From positions 67,049 through 131,048 of the forward strand of contig CAZOVB010000005.1 in the NCBI GenBank assembly GCA_964583095.1: a stretch of DNA of 64,000 nt, written 5' to 3'. The position numbers and the translations under genes are program-made. The DNA comes from CAZOVB01 sp964583095 (GTDB taxonomy: Bacteria > Planctomycetota > Phycisphaerae > SM23-33). The notes under the pieces are model-generated. The model was not told where the DNA came from, made no database searches, and worked only from the letters and a program-made list of their open reading frames with translations. Shown piece by piece: positions 1 through 7,933 of the stretch. How positions within the stretch are numbered: position 1 is the stretch's first letter; the number at the start of each line of letters is the position of its first letter.

Positions 1-759
1 CCGGGCCAGGTCGCGGGCGTAGGTCATCACATGCTCTGCCGCGGGGACCCTTCGGACGATCTTCTGAAGGGCCAGGATGTCCTCGCCGGTCAGCGTCGCC
101 TCGGGGGCTGCTTCGTACGACCCGGTCACCTGCTTGATGATCTGCAATTCCTCCTGGGCAGAGGGATAGTCCACCAGGATATTGAACATGAAGCGGTCCA
201 GTTGGGCCTCCGGCAGCGGATAGGTCCCTTCCTGCTCGATCGGGTTCTGCGTAGCCAGCACGAAGAACGGCTCGGCTAGCGGATAGGTCTGTTCGCCCAC
301 GGTGACGCGATGCTCCTGCATGGCCTCGAGCAGGGCGGCCTGGGTTTTGGGCGGCGTGCGGTTGATTTCGTCTGCAAGGATCATATTGGAGAACAAAGGC
401 CCGTGGACGAACCGGAAGATCCGCTTGCCGGTGGTGTGGTCCTCCTCGAGCACGTCGGTGCCGGTGATATCCGATGGCATCAGATCCGGGGTGAACTGGA
501 TCCGCTTGAAGTCCAGGTGCAGCACGTCCGACAGCGTCGAGACCAGCAGCGTCTTGGCCAGGCCCGGCACGCCGACCAGCAGGGCGTGCCCACGGCAGAA
601 GATGGCCACCAGAACCTCCTCGATCACTTTCTGCTGACCCACGATGACCTGTCCCAACTGCCGGGTCATCTCCTCGTAGGCGTCGTTGAGCGCCTTGACC
701 GCTTCAAGATCGTCGCGCGTTTCGGCAATCACGCCTCGCGTCGATTGATCTTCACTCAT
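1..759 (-). CDS. MoxR-family AAA+ ATPase (3' end outside window)
   Basis: This is the N-terminal 253 codons of a MoxR ATPase; the reading frame is still open at base 1, so the C-terminal lid is cut off by the window edge. MoxR proteins are cytoplasmic AAA+ chaperone-like ATPases that usually work with VWA-domain partners in cell-envelope maturation or stress. Seen: Walker A GVPGLAKT around residues 63-70, Walker B ILADEINR around 128-135, and the family-typical motif ATQNPIEQEGTYPLPEAQLDRF. ATG start at 759. The usual partners (DUF58, BatA-like) are not next to it upstream but lie at 15.4-18.5 kb; another partner may lie beyond base 1. Family call is firm, substrate unknown. Confidence 0.93.
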   Translation of the reverse strand, partial: MSEDQSTRGVIAETRDDLEAVKALNDAYEEMTRQLGQVIVGQQKVIEEVLVAIFCRGHALLVGVPGLAKTLLVSTLSDVLHLDFKRIQFTPDLMPSDITGTDVLEEDHTTGKRIFRFVHGPLFSNMILADEINRTPPKTQAALLEAMQEHRVTVGEQTYPLAEPFFVLATQNPIEQEGTYPLPEAQLDRFMFNILVDYPSAQEELQIIKQVTGSYEAAPEATLTGEDILALQKIVRRVPAAEHVMTYARDLAR

Positions 760-1093
760 GCCCGTCTCCCATTTGGGTTTTTTGCCGCCGATACGCCGCC
801 GAGGCCGCCTTTGCGACCCATCGAGCGCATACTCCGTGTTCTAACGTTATACTCTCTCAACACGACCACCGGCAGGAGGTGTCGTAAATTCCCACGACCG
901 GCGACAACGGCCAACCCTTGGGCCCAGAGGCGCAATCGCGTACAATGACTCCTCAAGCCGCAAGGGCCCTCCGCAAGCATAGCCGAAAAGGCGCTGCTGG
1001 CGAGCCAGGCCTGGTCCGATGAACAATCAGAGGCCCGGACGGTATACCGGGCCCATGTTTCTTACTCCTCCTGGCAAAGAACCGGAATCATCT
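760..1093. other. Divergent intergenic region, moxR / secreted protein
   Basis: No convincing gene. The 334 bp separate two divergent genes and must carry both promoters. On the plus strand TTGGGC (918-923) and TACAAT (941-946) are spaced by 17 bases. A TATAAC-like element lies on the minus strand near 848-853 without a clear -35 partner. Confidence 0.5.
918..946 (+). promoter_or_regulatory. Candidate sigma-70 promoter
   Basis: TTGGGC, 17-base spacer, TACAAT (5 of 6 to the -10 consensus; the -35 is only 3 of 6). It would drive the secreted protein at 1094 with a leader of about 140 bases. Confidence 0.35.
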
Positions 1094-2476
1094 ATGTTGC
1101 GCAAAACCACAGTCCTTTGCTTTCTGCTGGCCCTGTCTGCCGTCGCGCGCGGGCAATACGAACCGCTGACCTTCGGCCATCGTTACCGCAACCAGTTGCA
1201 CGGCTTTTCGCTTCGTCCGCCCGACCAGGCCAGGAAGATCACCGGTGGCAGCACCACCCGCCTGGTCAGTTGGCAGGTCCGGGACCCGAAAACCGATGCC
1301 GTCGCCTGGCAGTTGATCGTCCAGCAGATTACCGAAAAAGAGGCCAAGGGCGACCTGAAGGCCTACGCCCAGAAGCTCGAACGCACCTTTGAAGCCGACG
1401 ACCGATTCACGGTGAACACCTTCGAACGGGATTCGCTGGAAGGCAAGCCGGCCATTCACATTACCGGCCGGTCCAGGGTCGGGAACATTCAGTTCTGGCA
1501 GAGGCAGGTCCGCGTGCTGGCCGAGGATGGCCGACTGCTGATCTTCACCGTATCGGGCCCTCCCGACCACAAGCGTTCGCTCAGCAGCAACGCGGTGCAG
1601 ATCTTCAAGACCATCCAACTGAATGATCCGGAGGAATTCCGCAAACGCCACGCCCGCAACATTCAGCGAGCCAAGGACCTGCTGGAAGACCTCAAGCCCC
1701 AGGAGATTCGCGAGGCGCTGATCGAGCAGGATCAGTGGTTCCAGCTTTCCTATAAGGGCAAAGTGGTCGGCTGGATGATGCAGAAAGAGAAACGTGACCG
1801 CGATGAAGGGTTTGACGGCGTGTCGGTGACCAGTTGGACGGAGATGCACTTCCAGGGCGCCCCGGTGCGACGGATGCAGCGAGAGTTGTTCGTCGCGGAG
1901 AATCTCAAATACGAACGATGGTACGAGTTTCTGCAGGTCGGCACGGGCCTCGATGTCCAGAGACGCCTGGAAGACGGAATGAAACGCAACGATGCGATCT
2001 CCGTGGACGTGCTCGTCCAGGGCAAATTGCGCACCCTTACTCCCCGGGCTCCGGAAGAAGCCCAGGAGATGTATCTTCCCAAGGCCCTGGAAGCCCTGGT
2101 GTACCGGCTCATTGACACACGCAGCGGGGGCGGGTACATCTTTGCTACCTATGACGTGAGCAAGAATGCCTTCAACATGCACATGATCGACCTCCAGTCG
2201 GTCAAGAGGATCGAGATCAACGGCCAGAGCGTCGTGGCCACGGGACTGACCCAGCAGAAGCATTACGACGCGCCGGCTTCGAGCGTCTGGGTCGATTCGG
2301 AAGGCAGACTGCTCAAGCTGGAAAGTGAAGACGGATTCGTGATCGAAAAAACCACCCAGAAGGATATCCTCAAACGCTGGCCCAGGGCGCTGGTCAGTGT
2401 CCGACAGATCTCGGATCAGAAGCAAGAAGCGGGAAAAGCCCTTCGCAAGCTTGGTCCCAAGGCCGCTGGGCGATAG
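1094..2476 (+). CDS. Secreted protein of unknown function
   Basis: A 460-residue protein I do not recognise. The frame is open from 1019, but the ATG at 1094 is preferred because it opens a textbook signal peptide (basic MLRK, hydrophobic LCFLLALSAVA, cleavage near ARG-QYE). The mature part looks globular and soluble, with no membrane segments. Residues 20-190 have a mixed alpha/beta pattern reminiscent of a PsbP/DUF1795-like fold (an inference), and the second half contains lipoprotein-carrier-like strand repeats. It stops 32 bases before the flavoprotein gene, so the two may be cotranscribed. Likely periplasmic; role unknown. Confidence 0.8.
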   Translation: MLRKTTVLCFLLALSAVARGQYEPLTFGHRYRNQLHGFSLRPPDQARKITGGSTTRLVSWQVRDPKTDAVAWQLIVQQITEKEAKGDLKAYAQKLERTFEADDRFTVNTFERDSLEGKPAIHITGRSRVGNIQFWQRQVRVLAEDGRLLIFTVSGPPDHKRSLSSNAVQIFKTIQLNDPEEFRKRHARNIQRAKDLLEDLKPQEIREALIEQDQWFQLSYKGKVVGWMMQKEKRDRDEGFDGVSVTSWTEMHFQGAPVRRMQRELFVAENLKYERWYEFLQVGTGLDVQRRLEDGMKRNDAISVDVLVQGKLRTLTPRAPEEAQEMYLPKALEALVYRLIDTRSGGGYIFATYDVSKNAFNMHMIDLQSVKRIEINGQSVVATGLTQQKHYDAPASSVWVDSEGRLLKLESEDGFVIEKTTQKDILKRWPRALVSVRQISDQKQEAGKALRKLGPKAAGR

Positions 2477-2508
2477 GCTTCCCCGAAAAGCCACTGGAGT
2501 TGAAGCTG

Positions 2509-3483
2509 ATGACACAAACCGACGTGCTGGACGTGGTGATCGTGGGAGCCGGACCCGCCGGATTGGCCGCCGCCCTCTACACTGCGCGAGACCGATATTC
2601 CACCCTCCTGCTCGAGAAGAACGGGCTGCCCGGTGGACAGATCATGCTCACCGAGAAAATCGAGAACTATCCCGGCTGGGAAGAAGTCGGCGGGCCGGAA
2701 CTCGTGGAACACATGAAAAAGCAGGTCGTCGATTTCGGCGCCCAACTGGCCGTGAACAAACAGGTCGACTCCATCCGGTCCGCCGGGGAAGATCTGCTGG
2801 AAATCAGCGTGGACCGGGGCAGCCAGACCTACAGAACCCGCGCCGTAATCCTATCGCCCGGAAGTGATTATCGCCGGCTTGGCGTGCCGGGAGAAGAAGA
2901 ACTCCGCCAGGCGACCCGCGTGAGCTACTGCGCCACCTGCGACGGAGCCTTCTACCGCGACAAGCACATCCTGGCCGTGGGGGGCGGAAACACCGCAGCT
3001 GAGGATACCGTCTATCTCGCCTCGCGATTCTGCAAGAAAGTCACATTGATCCACCGCCGCAAGGAATTCCGCGCCCAGGCCGTCCTGGTCGAGGAGCTCA
3101 TGGAAGCCGCCGGAAAGTTCGATATCGATATCAAGCTGCCCTACGTCCTGGAGCAGATCGTTGCCAATGACGAGACCACAGAGGTCAAGCACGTGGTGCT
3201 TCGCAACGTGGAAACCGACCAGACCGAGCAGATCGAGGTCGACGGCGTGTTCATCTTCGTGGGCATGGACCCCAACACGGAGTTCCTCCGCGAGAGCCTC
3301 GAGATGGACCAGACAGGATACATCGCATGTGATCCGGTAACGCTGCGAACCAGTCTAAAGGGCGTCTGGGTCGCCGGCGACTGCCGCCAGCGCGCCCCGC
3401 TCCAACTCGCCACAGCCTGCGGTGACGGCGTGACGGCTGCGATGGATCTGAAAAAGTACTTCCGCGATCCCACCCAGTGGTGA
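2509..3483 (+). CDS. trxB: Thioredoxin-disulfide reductase family flavoprotein
   Basis: A 324-residue pyridine-nucleotide disulfide oxidoreductase, full length for low-molecular-weight thioredoxin reductase, which passes electrons from NADPH via FAD to a thioredoxin. Seen: FAD dinucleotide motif GAGPAG near residue 13, redox pair C141-A-T-C144 in the usual context, NADPH motif GGGNTAAED, and C-terminal FAD motif VWVAGDCRQRAPLQLATACGDG. The ATG at 2509 is chosen over an upstream TTG at 2500 because GGAG at 2496-2499 is correctly spaced. The usual ATGA loop is replaced by ILSPGSDYRRL, a mild oddity also seen in ferredoxin- or flavin-linked relatives, so the true electron donor or partner is not certain. 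Confidence 0.9.
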   Translation: MTQTDVLDVVIVGAGPAGLAAALYTARDRYSTLLLEKNGLPGGQIMLTEKIENYPGWEEVGGPELVEHMKKQVVDFGAQLAVNKQVDSIRSAGEDLLEISVDRGSQTYRTRAVILSPGSDYRRLGVPGEEELRQATRVSYCATCDGAFYRDKHILAVGGGNTAAEDTVYLASRFCKKVTLIHRRKEFRAQAVLVEELMEAAGKFDIDIKLPYVLEQIVANDETTEVKHVVLRNVETDQTEQIEVDGVFIFVGMDPNTEFLRESLEMDQTGYIACDPVTLRTSLKGVWVAGDCRQRAPLQLATACGDGVTAAMDLKKYFRDPTQW

Positions 3484-3492
3484 TCGCATCCG

Positions 3493-3579
3493 GGTAGGGT
3501 GTCCGAGTGGTCTAAGGAGGCGGTCTTGAAAACCGCTGTGCCCGTAAGGGTACCGTGGGTTCGAATCCCACCCCTACCG
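3493..3579 (+). tRNA. tRNA-Ser (anticodon UGA)
   Basis: Seven-base-pair acceptor stem GGTAGGG (3493-3499) with CCCTACC (3572-3578), anticodon stem GCGGT/ACCGC (3520-3524 with 3532-3536) around loop CTTGAAA, giving anticodon TGA at 3527-3529. A long variable arm and T arm GTGGG-TTCGAAT-CCCAC follow. The discriminator base is G, as expected for serine. CCA is not encoded. Confidence 0.97.
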
Positions 3580-3581
3580 GT

Positions 3582-3600
3582 GGGCCGCCAATGGCGGCCC
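3582..3600 (+). terminator. Hairpin after tRNA-Ser
   Basis: Perfect stem GGGCCGCC (3582-3589) / GGCGGCCC (3593-3600) with a 3-base loop, directly after the tRNA. There is no U tract, so this may be a processing or pausing hairpin rather than a classical terminator. Confidence 0.5.
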
Positions 3601-4003
3601 GCAGAGCAGGTGAGCCAGGAACAGGGGAACAGGAGAGAAAAACAGAAAAAGCATCGGACCTATCCTTGGCTACAATGGCTGCCACACCTGCGACTTGCCT
3701 GCCGTAGCCTTGGCGAAGGCAGGTCCACTGCTCTCCTGATCAAGCTCCGAACTTCACCCAGAGGGGCGATAAGAACCCGCTGATCCAATTCTCCCCATGC
3801 GCGCGACCTATGTCATGACACTCATGCACCACCCATGTCATGAACCTGTAAACGCACCTTTTCTGCCGGGGCCTGACCACGCATATCCCGACTAATTTGC
3901 AATTGAATGGCAAAATAGTCAAGAATTGACCGGGTGGCCCCTTCTCTGTCCAAGGAGACTCGTCTATTATGCAATGGTACTGCAAAATAGTCGGAGACTG
4001 ACC
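3601..4003. other. Intergenic region with repeats
   Basis: No coding signal. It holds an imperfect hairpin CCTGCC...GGCAGG (3698-3723) that looks like a REP-type element, two copies of ATGTCATGA (around 3814 and 3836), and the direct repeat pair described separately. Confidence 0.5.
3899..4003 (+). repeat. Two 33-bp direct repeats ahead of the AAA_14 gene
   Basis: Copies at 3899-3931 and 3971-4003 match at 24 of 33 positions and share the exact core GCAAT, caaaatagtc and TGACC. They start 72 bases apart, and the second ends on the base before the ATG of the ATPase gene. The position suggests an operator or leader element of that gene; the function is inferred only. Confidence 0.6.
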
Positions 4004-5227
4004 ATGTACTACCCTCGAACCATGGGGGACTGCTGGACAGAAGCCGGGAAACAGTTCCCCGTGCTCCTGCTCACAGGCCCCAGACAGGTCGGCAAGACAA
4101 CCCTGCTTCAACACCTCTGCCGGGAGGACCGCACATACGTCACCCTGGACGACCCCGCCCTGCGGGTTCTGGCCAATGACGACCCCGCTCTGTTCCTCCA
4201 GCGTTTCGAGCCGCCGGTACTCATCGATGAGATCCAGTACGCCCCACCCTTGCTTTCGATCATCAAGATGGCGGTCGACCGCGATCGAACCCCCGGAGCC
4301 TACTGGCTGACCGGCTCTCAACAGTTCCAGATGATGAAGGGAGTCTCGGAAACACTCGCGGGCCGGGTGGCCATTCTCAATCTCCTGGGATTCTCCAGCC
4401 GGGAACGCCACCAGCTCCAATGCAACGTCCCCCCTTTTCTGCCAACCCCCGATGCCCTGCACCCACGGGAAGTCTCCTCGAAGAATCATGACTTGAAGAG
4501 TCTCTACCGGGATATCTGGCTGGGCTCTCTGCCGGCTCTGACAGCCGGTCCGGCGCAGGATCGCGACCTCTTCTACGGTTCCTATCTGCAGACGTATCTC
4601 CAGCGAGACGTAAAGGATCTTGCGCAGGTAGGCGATGAGGGGGCGTTCGTACGCTTCCTGGGCGCTTGTGCGGCGCGGACAGCCCAGATGCTGAATCTCA
4701 CGGATCTGGCAAGAGACGCCGATGTCGCGGTCAATACAGCAAAGCGATGGCTCTCGATCCTCCAGGCGAGCTTTCAGGTCTACCTCCTCGAGCCCTACTT
4801 CTCCAACCTGACCAAGCGCCTGGTCAAGTCGCCAAAACTGTACTTTCTGGACACCGGCCTCTGCTCGTACCTGACCCAGTGGTCCAGTCCGGAAACACTC
4901 GCTGCAGGGGCCATGTCCGGACCTGTCCTTGAGACGTATGTACTCGGAGAGATCCTCAAGAGCTGGTGGCACCGGGGCAGGCGTCCGCAGTTGTACTATT
5001 ACCGAGACAAGCAGAAACGCGAGATCGACTTTCTCTTCCTGGAAGACAACGTGTTCTACCCGGCCGAGGTCAAGAAAGTCGCAACACCCAGGAAGGAACT
5101 GGCCAAGGCATTCGCTGCCCTCTCTCGCCTGGACCGCCCCATCGCGGACGCAGCTGTCCTGTGCCTCACGGGCCGGGCCCTGCCCTTGAGCCGGCAGGTC
5201 CAGGCGTTTCCGATCGGGATGATCTGA
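4004..5227 (+). CDS. AAA_14/DUF4143 ATP-binding protein
   Basis: A 407-residue orphan ATPase of the AAA_14 plus DUF4143 type. Seen: Walker A GPRQVGKT at residues 25-32, Walker B VLIDEIQ near 72-78, sensor-like WLTGSQQFQMM, and a C-terminal DUF4143 half with YFLDTGLCSYL and the nuclease-like EIDFLF...EVKK pattern (E-x-D...E-x-K). These families are widespread, often in many copies, and of unknown cellular role; some are suspected of toxin-antitoxin or DNA-related functions. The frame is open from 3926, but the ATG at 4004 starts right before the conserved N-terminus. A direct repeat pair sits immediately upstream. No partner gene is adjacent. Confidence 0.9.
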   Translation: MYYPRTMGDCWTEAGKQFPVLLLTGPRQVGKTTLLQHLCREDRTYVTLDDPALRVLANDDPALFLQRFEPPVLIDEIQYAPPLLSIIKMAVDRDRTPGAYWLTGSQQFQMMKGVSETLAGRVAILNLLGFSSRERHQLQCNVPPFLPTPDALHPREVSSKNHDLKSLYRDIWLGSLPALTAGPAQDRDLFYGSYLQTYLQRDVKDLAQVGDEGAFVRFLGACAARTAQMLNLTDLARDADVAVNTAKRWLSILQASFQVYLLEPYFSNLTKRLVKSPKLYFLDTGLCSYLTQWSSPETLAAGAMSGPVLETYVLGEILKSWWHRGRRPQLYYYRDKQKREIDFLFLEDNVFYPAEVKKVATPRKELAKAFAALSRLDRPIADAAVLCLTGRALPLSRQVQAFPIGMI

Positions 5228-5367
5228 ACCCCCGCTTCCGGGTCGGCGCCCCCTTTCCCAAAGAGCCGAAGGCGCTTTATCCCGGGCAAATCCCGCCAGG
5301 CGCCAATGGCAGGGATCTCCTGTTCCACTGAGAAAGAAGCCCTACCGGGGTTTTGTTGTTTCATCCG

Positions 5368-5430
5368 CGGGCCGATTGGCCCGACAATAGAAAACGCAGG
5401 GTGTAGCGCCCGTTGCGGCCAGACCCTGCG
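5368..5430 (+). promoter_or_regulatory. Leader hairpins of the ankyrin gene
   Basis: Two perfect small hairpins precede the ankyrin gene: CGGGCC-GATT-GGCCCG (5368-5383) and CGCAGGGT (5395-5402) with ACCCTGCG (5423-5430). A GACAAT -10-like hexamer lies at 5383-5388. They could be a leader or an upstream terminator; neither has a U tract. Confidence 0.35.
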
Positions 5431-5474
5431 GCGCTGAACGAATCCGCCGGCCCGGCGGAACCGAGGTGTACAAC

Positions 5475-6509
5475 ATGGGACTGCTGGACAACATTCTCAA
5501 GAGACCCGAGACGCTGGTCGAGGCGGCCCAGGCCGGCGACCTGGATCGGGTAAAGCAACTTCTGGCCAAGGGGTTCGATCCTTCCGCGCCCAACAAGCAA
5601 GGCGACACTCCTTTGCACGTGGCCTCCCGGGCGGGCAGGGGCAAGATCGTCCACCTTCTGCTCGAGCACGAAGCCGACGTGCACGCCTGCAACCAGGAGG
5701 ACACCACGCCGCTTCACGAGGCCGCCACCGAAGGGCGGCGCCGCACCGTGTCGCTGTTGCTGGACACCTCGGCCAATCCCAACGCCGCCGACGCCGATGG
5801 CTGGACCCCCCTGCACGTGGCGGTGCTCAACGAACAGCCTGAAATCGTCCAGACACTGCTGGATTTCGGCGCCAATATCGACGCACGCGAGTCCGACGGA
5901 TATACTCCTCTGCACGTCGCTGCCGAAGAAGGTTTTGTTGACATCGCCCTGGGTCTTCTGCATGGTGGAGCCGACCCGACGTTACGAGACCGCAAGGGCT
6001 GCACCGCTCTGCAGGTCGCCCGAAGGCAAGGCCACCCGGACCTGGCAACCATGCTGTCTGAGGCGGTCAAGAAATACACCAAAGCGCTGTCGAGTGTGAA
6101 GCAACGGGAGAAATTCGTGATCGGCGAATTCAACGACATCTGCATCGTATTCCCCGGCGAGGCCGGGCCCGAAGACTCTCAGGCGGAAACCTCCGAAGCC
6201 GCCCTGGACCTGCTGGATTACGACGAAGACGACGAAGATCTCTTCGAAGAAGAAGAGGACGAGCTCGACGAGGTCTGGGACGAGGATGAGGACGAAGAAG
6301 ACTGGGAAGACGACGAGGAAGAGGACGAGCTCGAAGAAGAACTCATCGAGACCGACTGGGACGAAGAAGAGGATCTGGGCCTGGACGAAGAAGATCTGGA
6401 TGAGCTGGAGGACGACCTCGACGACGACCTCGATGAAGAGGAAGAGGAAGAGGAAGAAGACGAGGACGAAGACTGGGACGACGATGAGGATGAGGAAGAA
6501 GACGAGTAA
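5475..6509 (+). CDS. Ankyrin-repeat protein with highly acidic C-terminal tail
   Basis: A 344-residue protein. Residues about 10-195 contain six ankyrin repeats (TPLHVA-type helices recur every 33 residues), a scaffold for protein-protein binding. After a short linker (195-245) the last 100 or so residues are almost only Asp and Glu with scattered Leu and Trp. No signal peptide, so probably cytoplasmic. ATG at 5475 with GAGG (5463-5466) at good spacing; an in-frame GTG at 5466 is less likely. The tail is encoded by GAA/GAC/GAG runs and is probably disordered. It could bind basic proteins, metal ions or nucleic-acid-binding domains as a DNA mimic; this is inference. Partner unknown. Confidence 0.92.
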   Translation: MGLLDNILKRPETLVEAAQAGDLDRVKQLLAKGFDPSAPNKQGDTPLHVASRAGRGKIVHLLLEHEADVHACNQEDTTPLHEAATEGRRRTVSLLLDTSANPNAADADGWTPLHVAVLNEQPEIVQTLLDFGANIDARESDGYTPLHVAAEEGFVDIALGLLHGGADPTLRDRKGCTALQVARRQGHPDLATMLSEAVKKYTKALSSVKQREKFVIGEFNDICIVFPGEAGPEDSQAETSEAALDLLDYDEDDEDLFEEEEDELDEVWDEDEDEEDWEDDEEEDELEEELIETDWDEEEDLGLDEEDLDELEDDLDDDLDEEEEEEEEDEDEDWDDDEDEEEDE

Positions 6510-6560
6510 TTCCCCCCCGGTCTGAGCTTCGCCCCCGCCTGCCAAACTGCCCCTGTCGTC

Positions 6561-6589
6561 TTGCCCGCCCTGGGCCAAGCTGCTACCAT
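6561..6589 (+). promoter_or_regulatory. Candidate promoter of the S41 protease gene (leaderless)
   Basis: TTGCCC (6561-6566), 17-base spacer, TACCAT (6584-6589) with TGC before the -10 (extended -10). Only 6 bases separate the -10 from the ATG at 6596, so transcription would start at the start codon. Confidence 0.45.
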
Positions 6590-6595
6590 CACAGC

Positions 6596-7933
6596 ATGCC
6601 CAAACGAAATCTCATCTGGCTGCTGGTGGTGACAGCCACCGCTGTCCTGGCCGTGTGGTTCACACGTGCTTCCCAGCAATCCAAATTCGACCGCGAAAAC
6701 GGCTCGGCCAGCCTGGCCGAGGCCTGTCGGCTGATCGAGGAGCATTACTACGGCCCGCTGGATGTCGAATCTTTCAAGCAGAACGCCCTGACCGAACTGG
6801 TCCGGCAGCTTGGTGACCCCTACAGCCGATACATCCCTCCCAAGACCGCAGAGATTCTGGAGAGCCGCCTCTCGGGCAAGAAGGTTGGCCTGGGGCTGGT
6901 GGTGCAACGCCAGGATCGCCACGTGCGGGTCGTGGGGGTACAACTGGGCTCCCCGGCCCAGAAGAGCCCTCTGGCCCTGGGAGACCGGATCCTGACAATC
7001 GACGATCGGTCGGCTGAATCAATGAAGCTCGATCAGATGCACCAGGCCTTCGAGGTACCGATTGGCCAGGAGGTCCGGATTTCATTCCAGCCTCCCGGGC
7101 CCGAAAGCCAGATCCAGAACATCAGCCTGACCTCCGGCGAATACGAGGTGGATTCTGTGGCGGGGCTCTATCGGGACGGTCTTGGCAGGTGGGCCTTTGC
7201 CCTGGATGAATCTCACATTTACGTGGCCATCGGCTCGTTTGTCCCCGAAACCCCTCGCCGGCTTCGCCAGGCCTGCCGACTCGAAGGCATCGAAGGGATG
7301 GTGCTGGACCTTCGGGGCAATCCAGGAGGGTTCCTTCCCAGCGCGATCGACACGGCCGATATGTTCCTCGAAGAAGGACCCATCGTGGAGGTCGTCTCTG
7401 CAGGGGGCAGGCGGGAAGTCCACAGAGCCCGAAGCAACGGAACGCTGCCCCCGGTGGACATGGTCGTGCTGATCGACGAGAATTCCGCCAGCGGGTCCGA
7501 ACTGGTCGCCGGGGCTCTGATGCGCAATGCCCGGGCGGTAATTGTGGGGACGCGCTCGCGAGGCAAGGGGCTGGTGCAGTCGATGCTTCCGCTGAGCCAC
7601 GACCAGGGACTGCTGCATCTGACCACCGCGGAGTTCTTCCTGGACGGCCAGGCCGTGCACCGCAGGCCTGAGAGTCGGAACTGGGGAATCGAGCCGGACG
7701 TTCCCGTATCAGGTGATTCTGCCCGAATTGACCGGCTGTCCCGGTCGCTGGCCCTGCTGGCCAATGTCCCTCCGGATCGCAGCGAGCAGGTGGATTTGCT
7801 GCGAGAGCAGCAGGTCGAGGCGCGAATCGAATTCGACGCGCCGCTCCAGGCCGCGATCCAACTGCTTGAAAACCCCGACCAGTTGCGAGAGATTCTCTCC
7901 CGCGAGTCCCGGAAGCAGGCCCGAAGAAATTGA
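6596..7933 (+). CDS. C-terminal processing peptidase, S41 family
   Basis: A 445-residue serine protease of the CtpA/Prc type. Residues 5-22 form an uncleaved or cleaved signal segment, so the enzyme works in the periplasm or at the membrane. A PDZ domain (about 95-170) with LGLVVQRQ and APQKSPL-like substrate loop is followed by the S41 catalytic domain. The catalytic Ser is S299 in NSASGSE and the Lys is K324 in RGKGLVQS, 25 residues apart as in the family. These enzymes trim or degrade proteins from the C-terminus. Its TGA stop overlaps the TTG start of tsaD by the shared TTGA, so the two are translationally coupled. Confidence 0.93.
   Translation: MPKRNLIWLLVVTATAVLAVWFTRASQQSKFDRENGSASLAEACRLIEEHYYGPLDVESFKQNALTELVRQLGDPYSRYIPPKTAEILESRLSGKKVGLGLVVQRQDRHVRVVGVQLGSPAQKSPLALGDRILTIDDRSAESMKLDQMHQAFEVPIGQEVRISFQPPGPESQIQNISLTSGEYEVDSVAGLYRDGLGRWAFALDESHIYVAIGSFVPETPRRLRQACRLEGIEGMVLDLRGNPGGFLPSAIDTADMFLEEGPIVEVVSAGGRREVHRARSNGTLPPVDMVVLIDENSASGSELVAGALMRNARAVIVGTRSRGKGLVQSMLPLSHDQGLLHLTTAEFFLDGQAVHRRPESRNWGIEPDVPVSGDSARIDRLSRSLALLANVPPDRSEQVDLLREQQVEARIEFDAPLQAAIQLLENPDQLREILSRESRKQARRN

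Noticed and set aside
1088..2515. Minus-strand reading frame opposite the secreted protein gene
   Set aside because: The plus frame has a signal peptide and natural stop; the opposite is rich in Leu, Asp and His without structure.
6214..6509. GAA/GAC/GAG run as microsatellite or CRISPR-like repeat
   Set aside because: The frame is continuous with the ankyrin gene, the units are irregular and there are no spacers.
6218..6943. Serine-rich minus-strand frame opposite the acidic tail
   Set aside because: Poly-Ser results from reading GAA/GAC/GAG codons in antisense; it is not a repeat protein.
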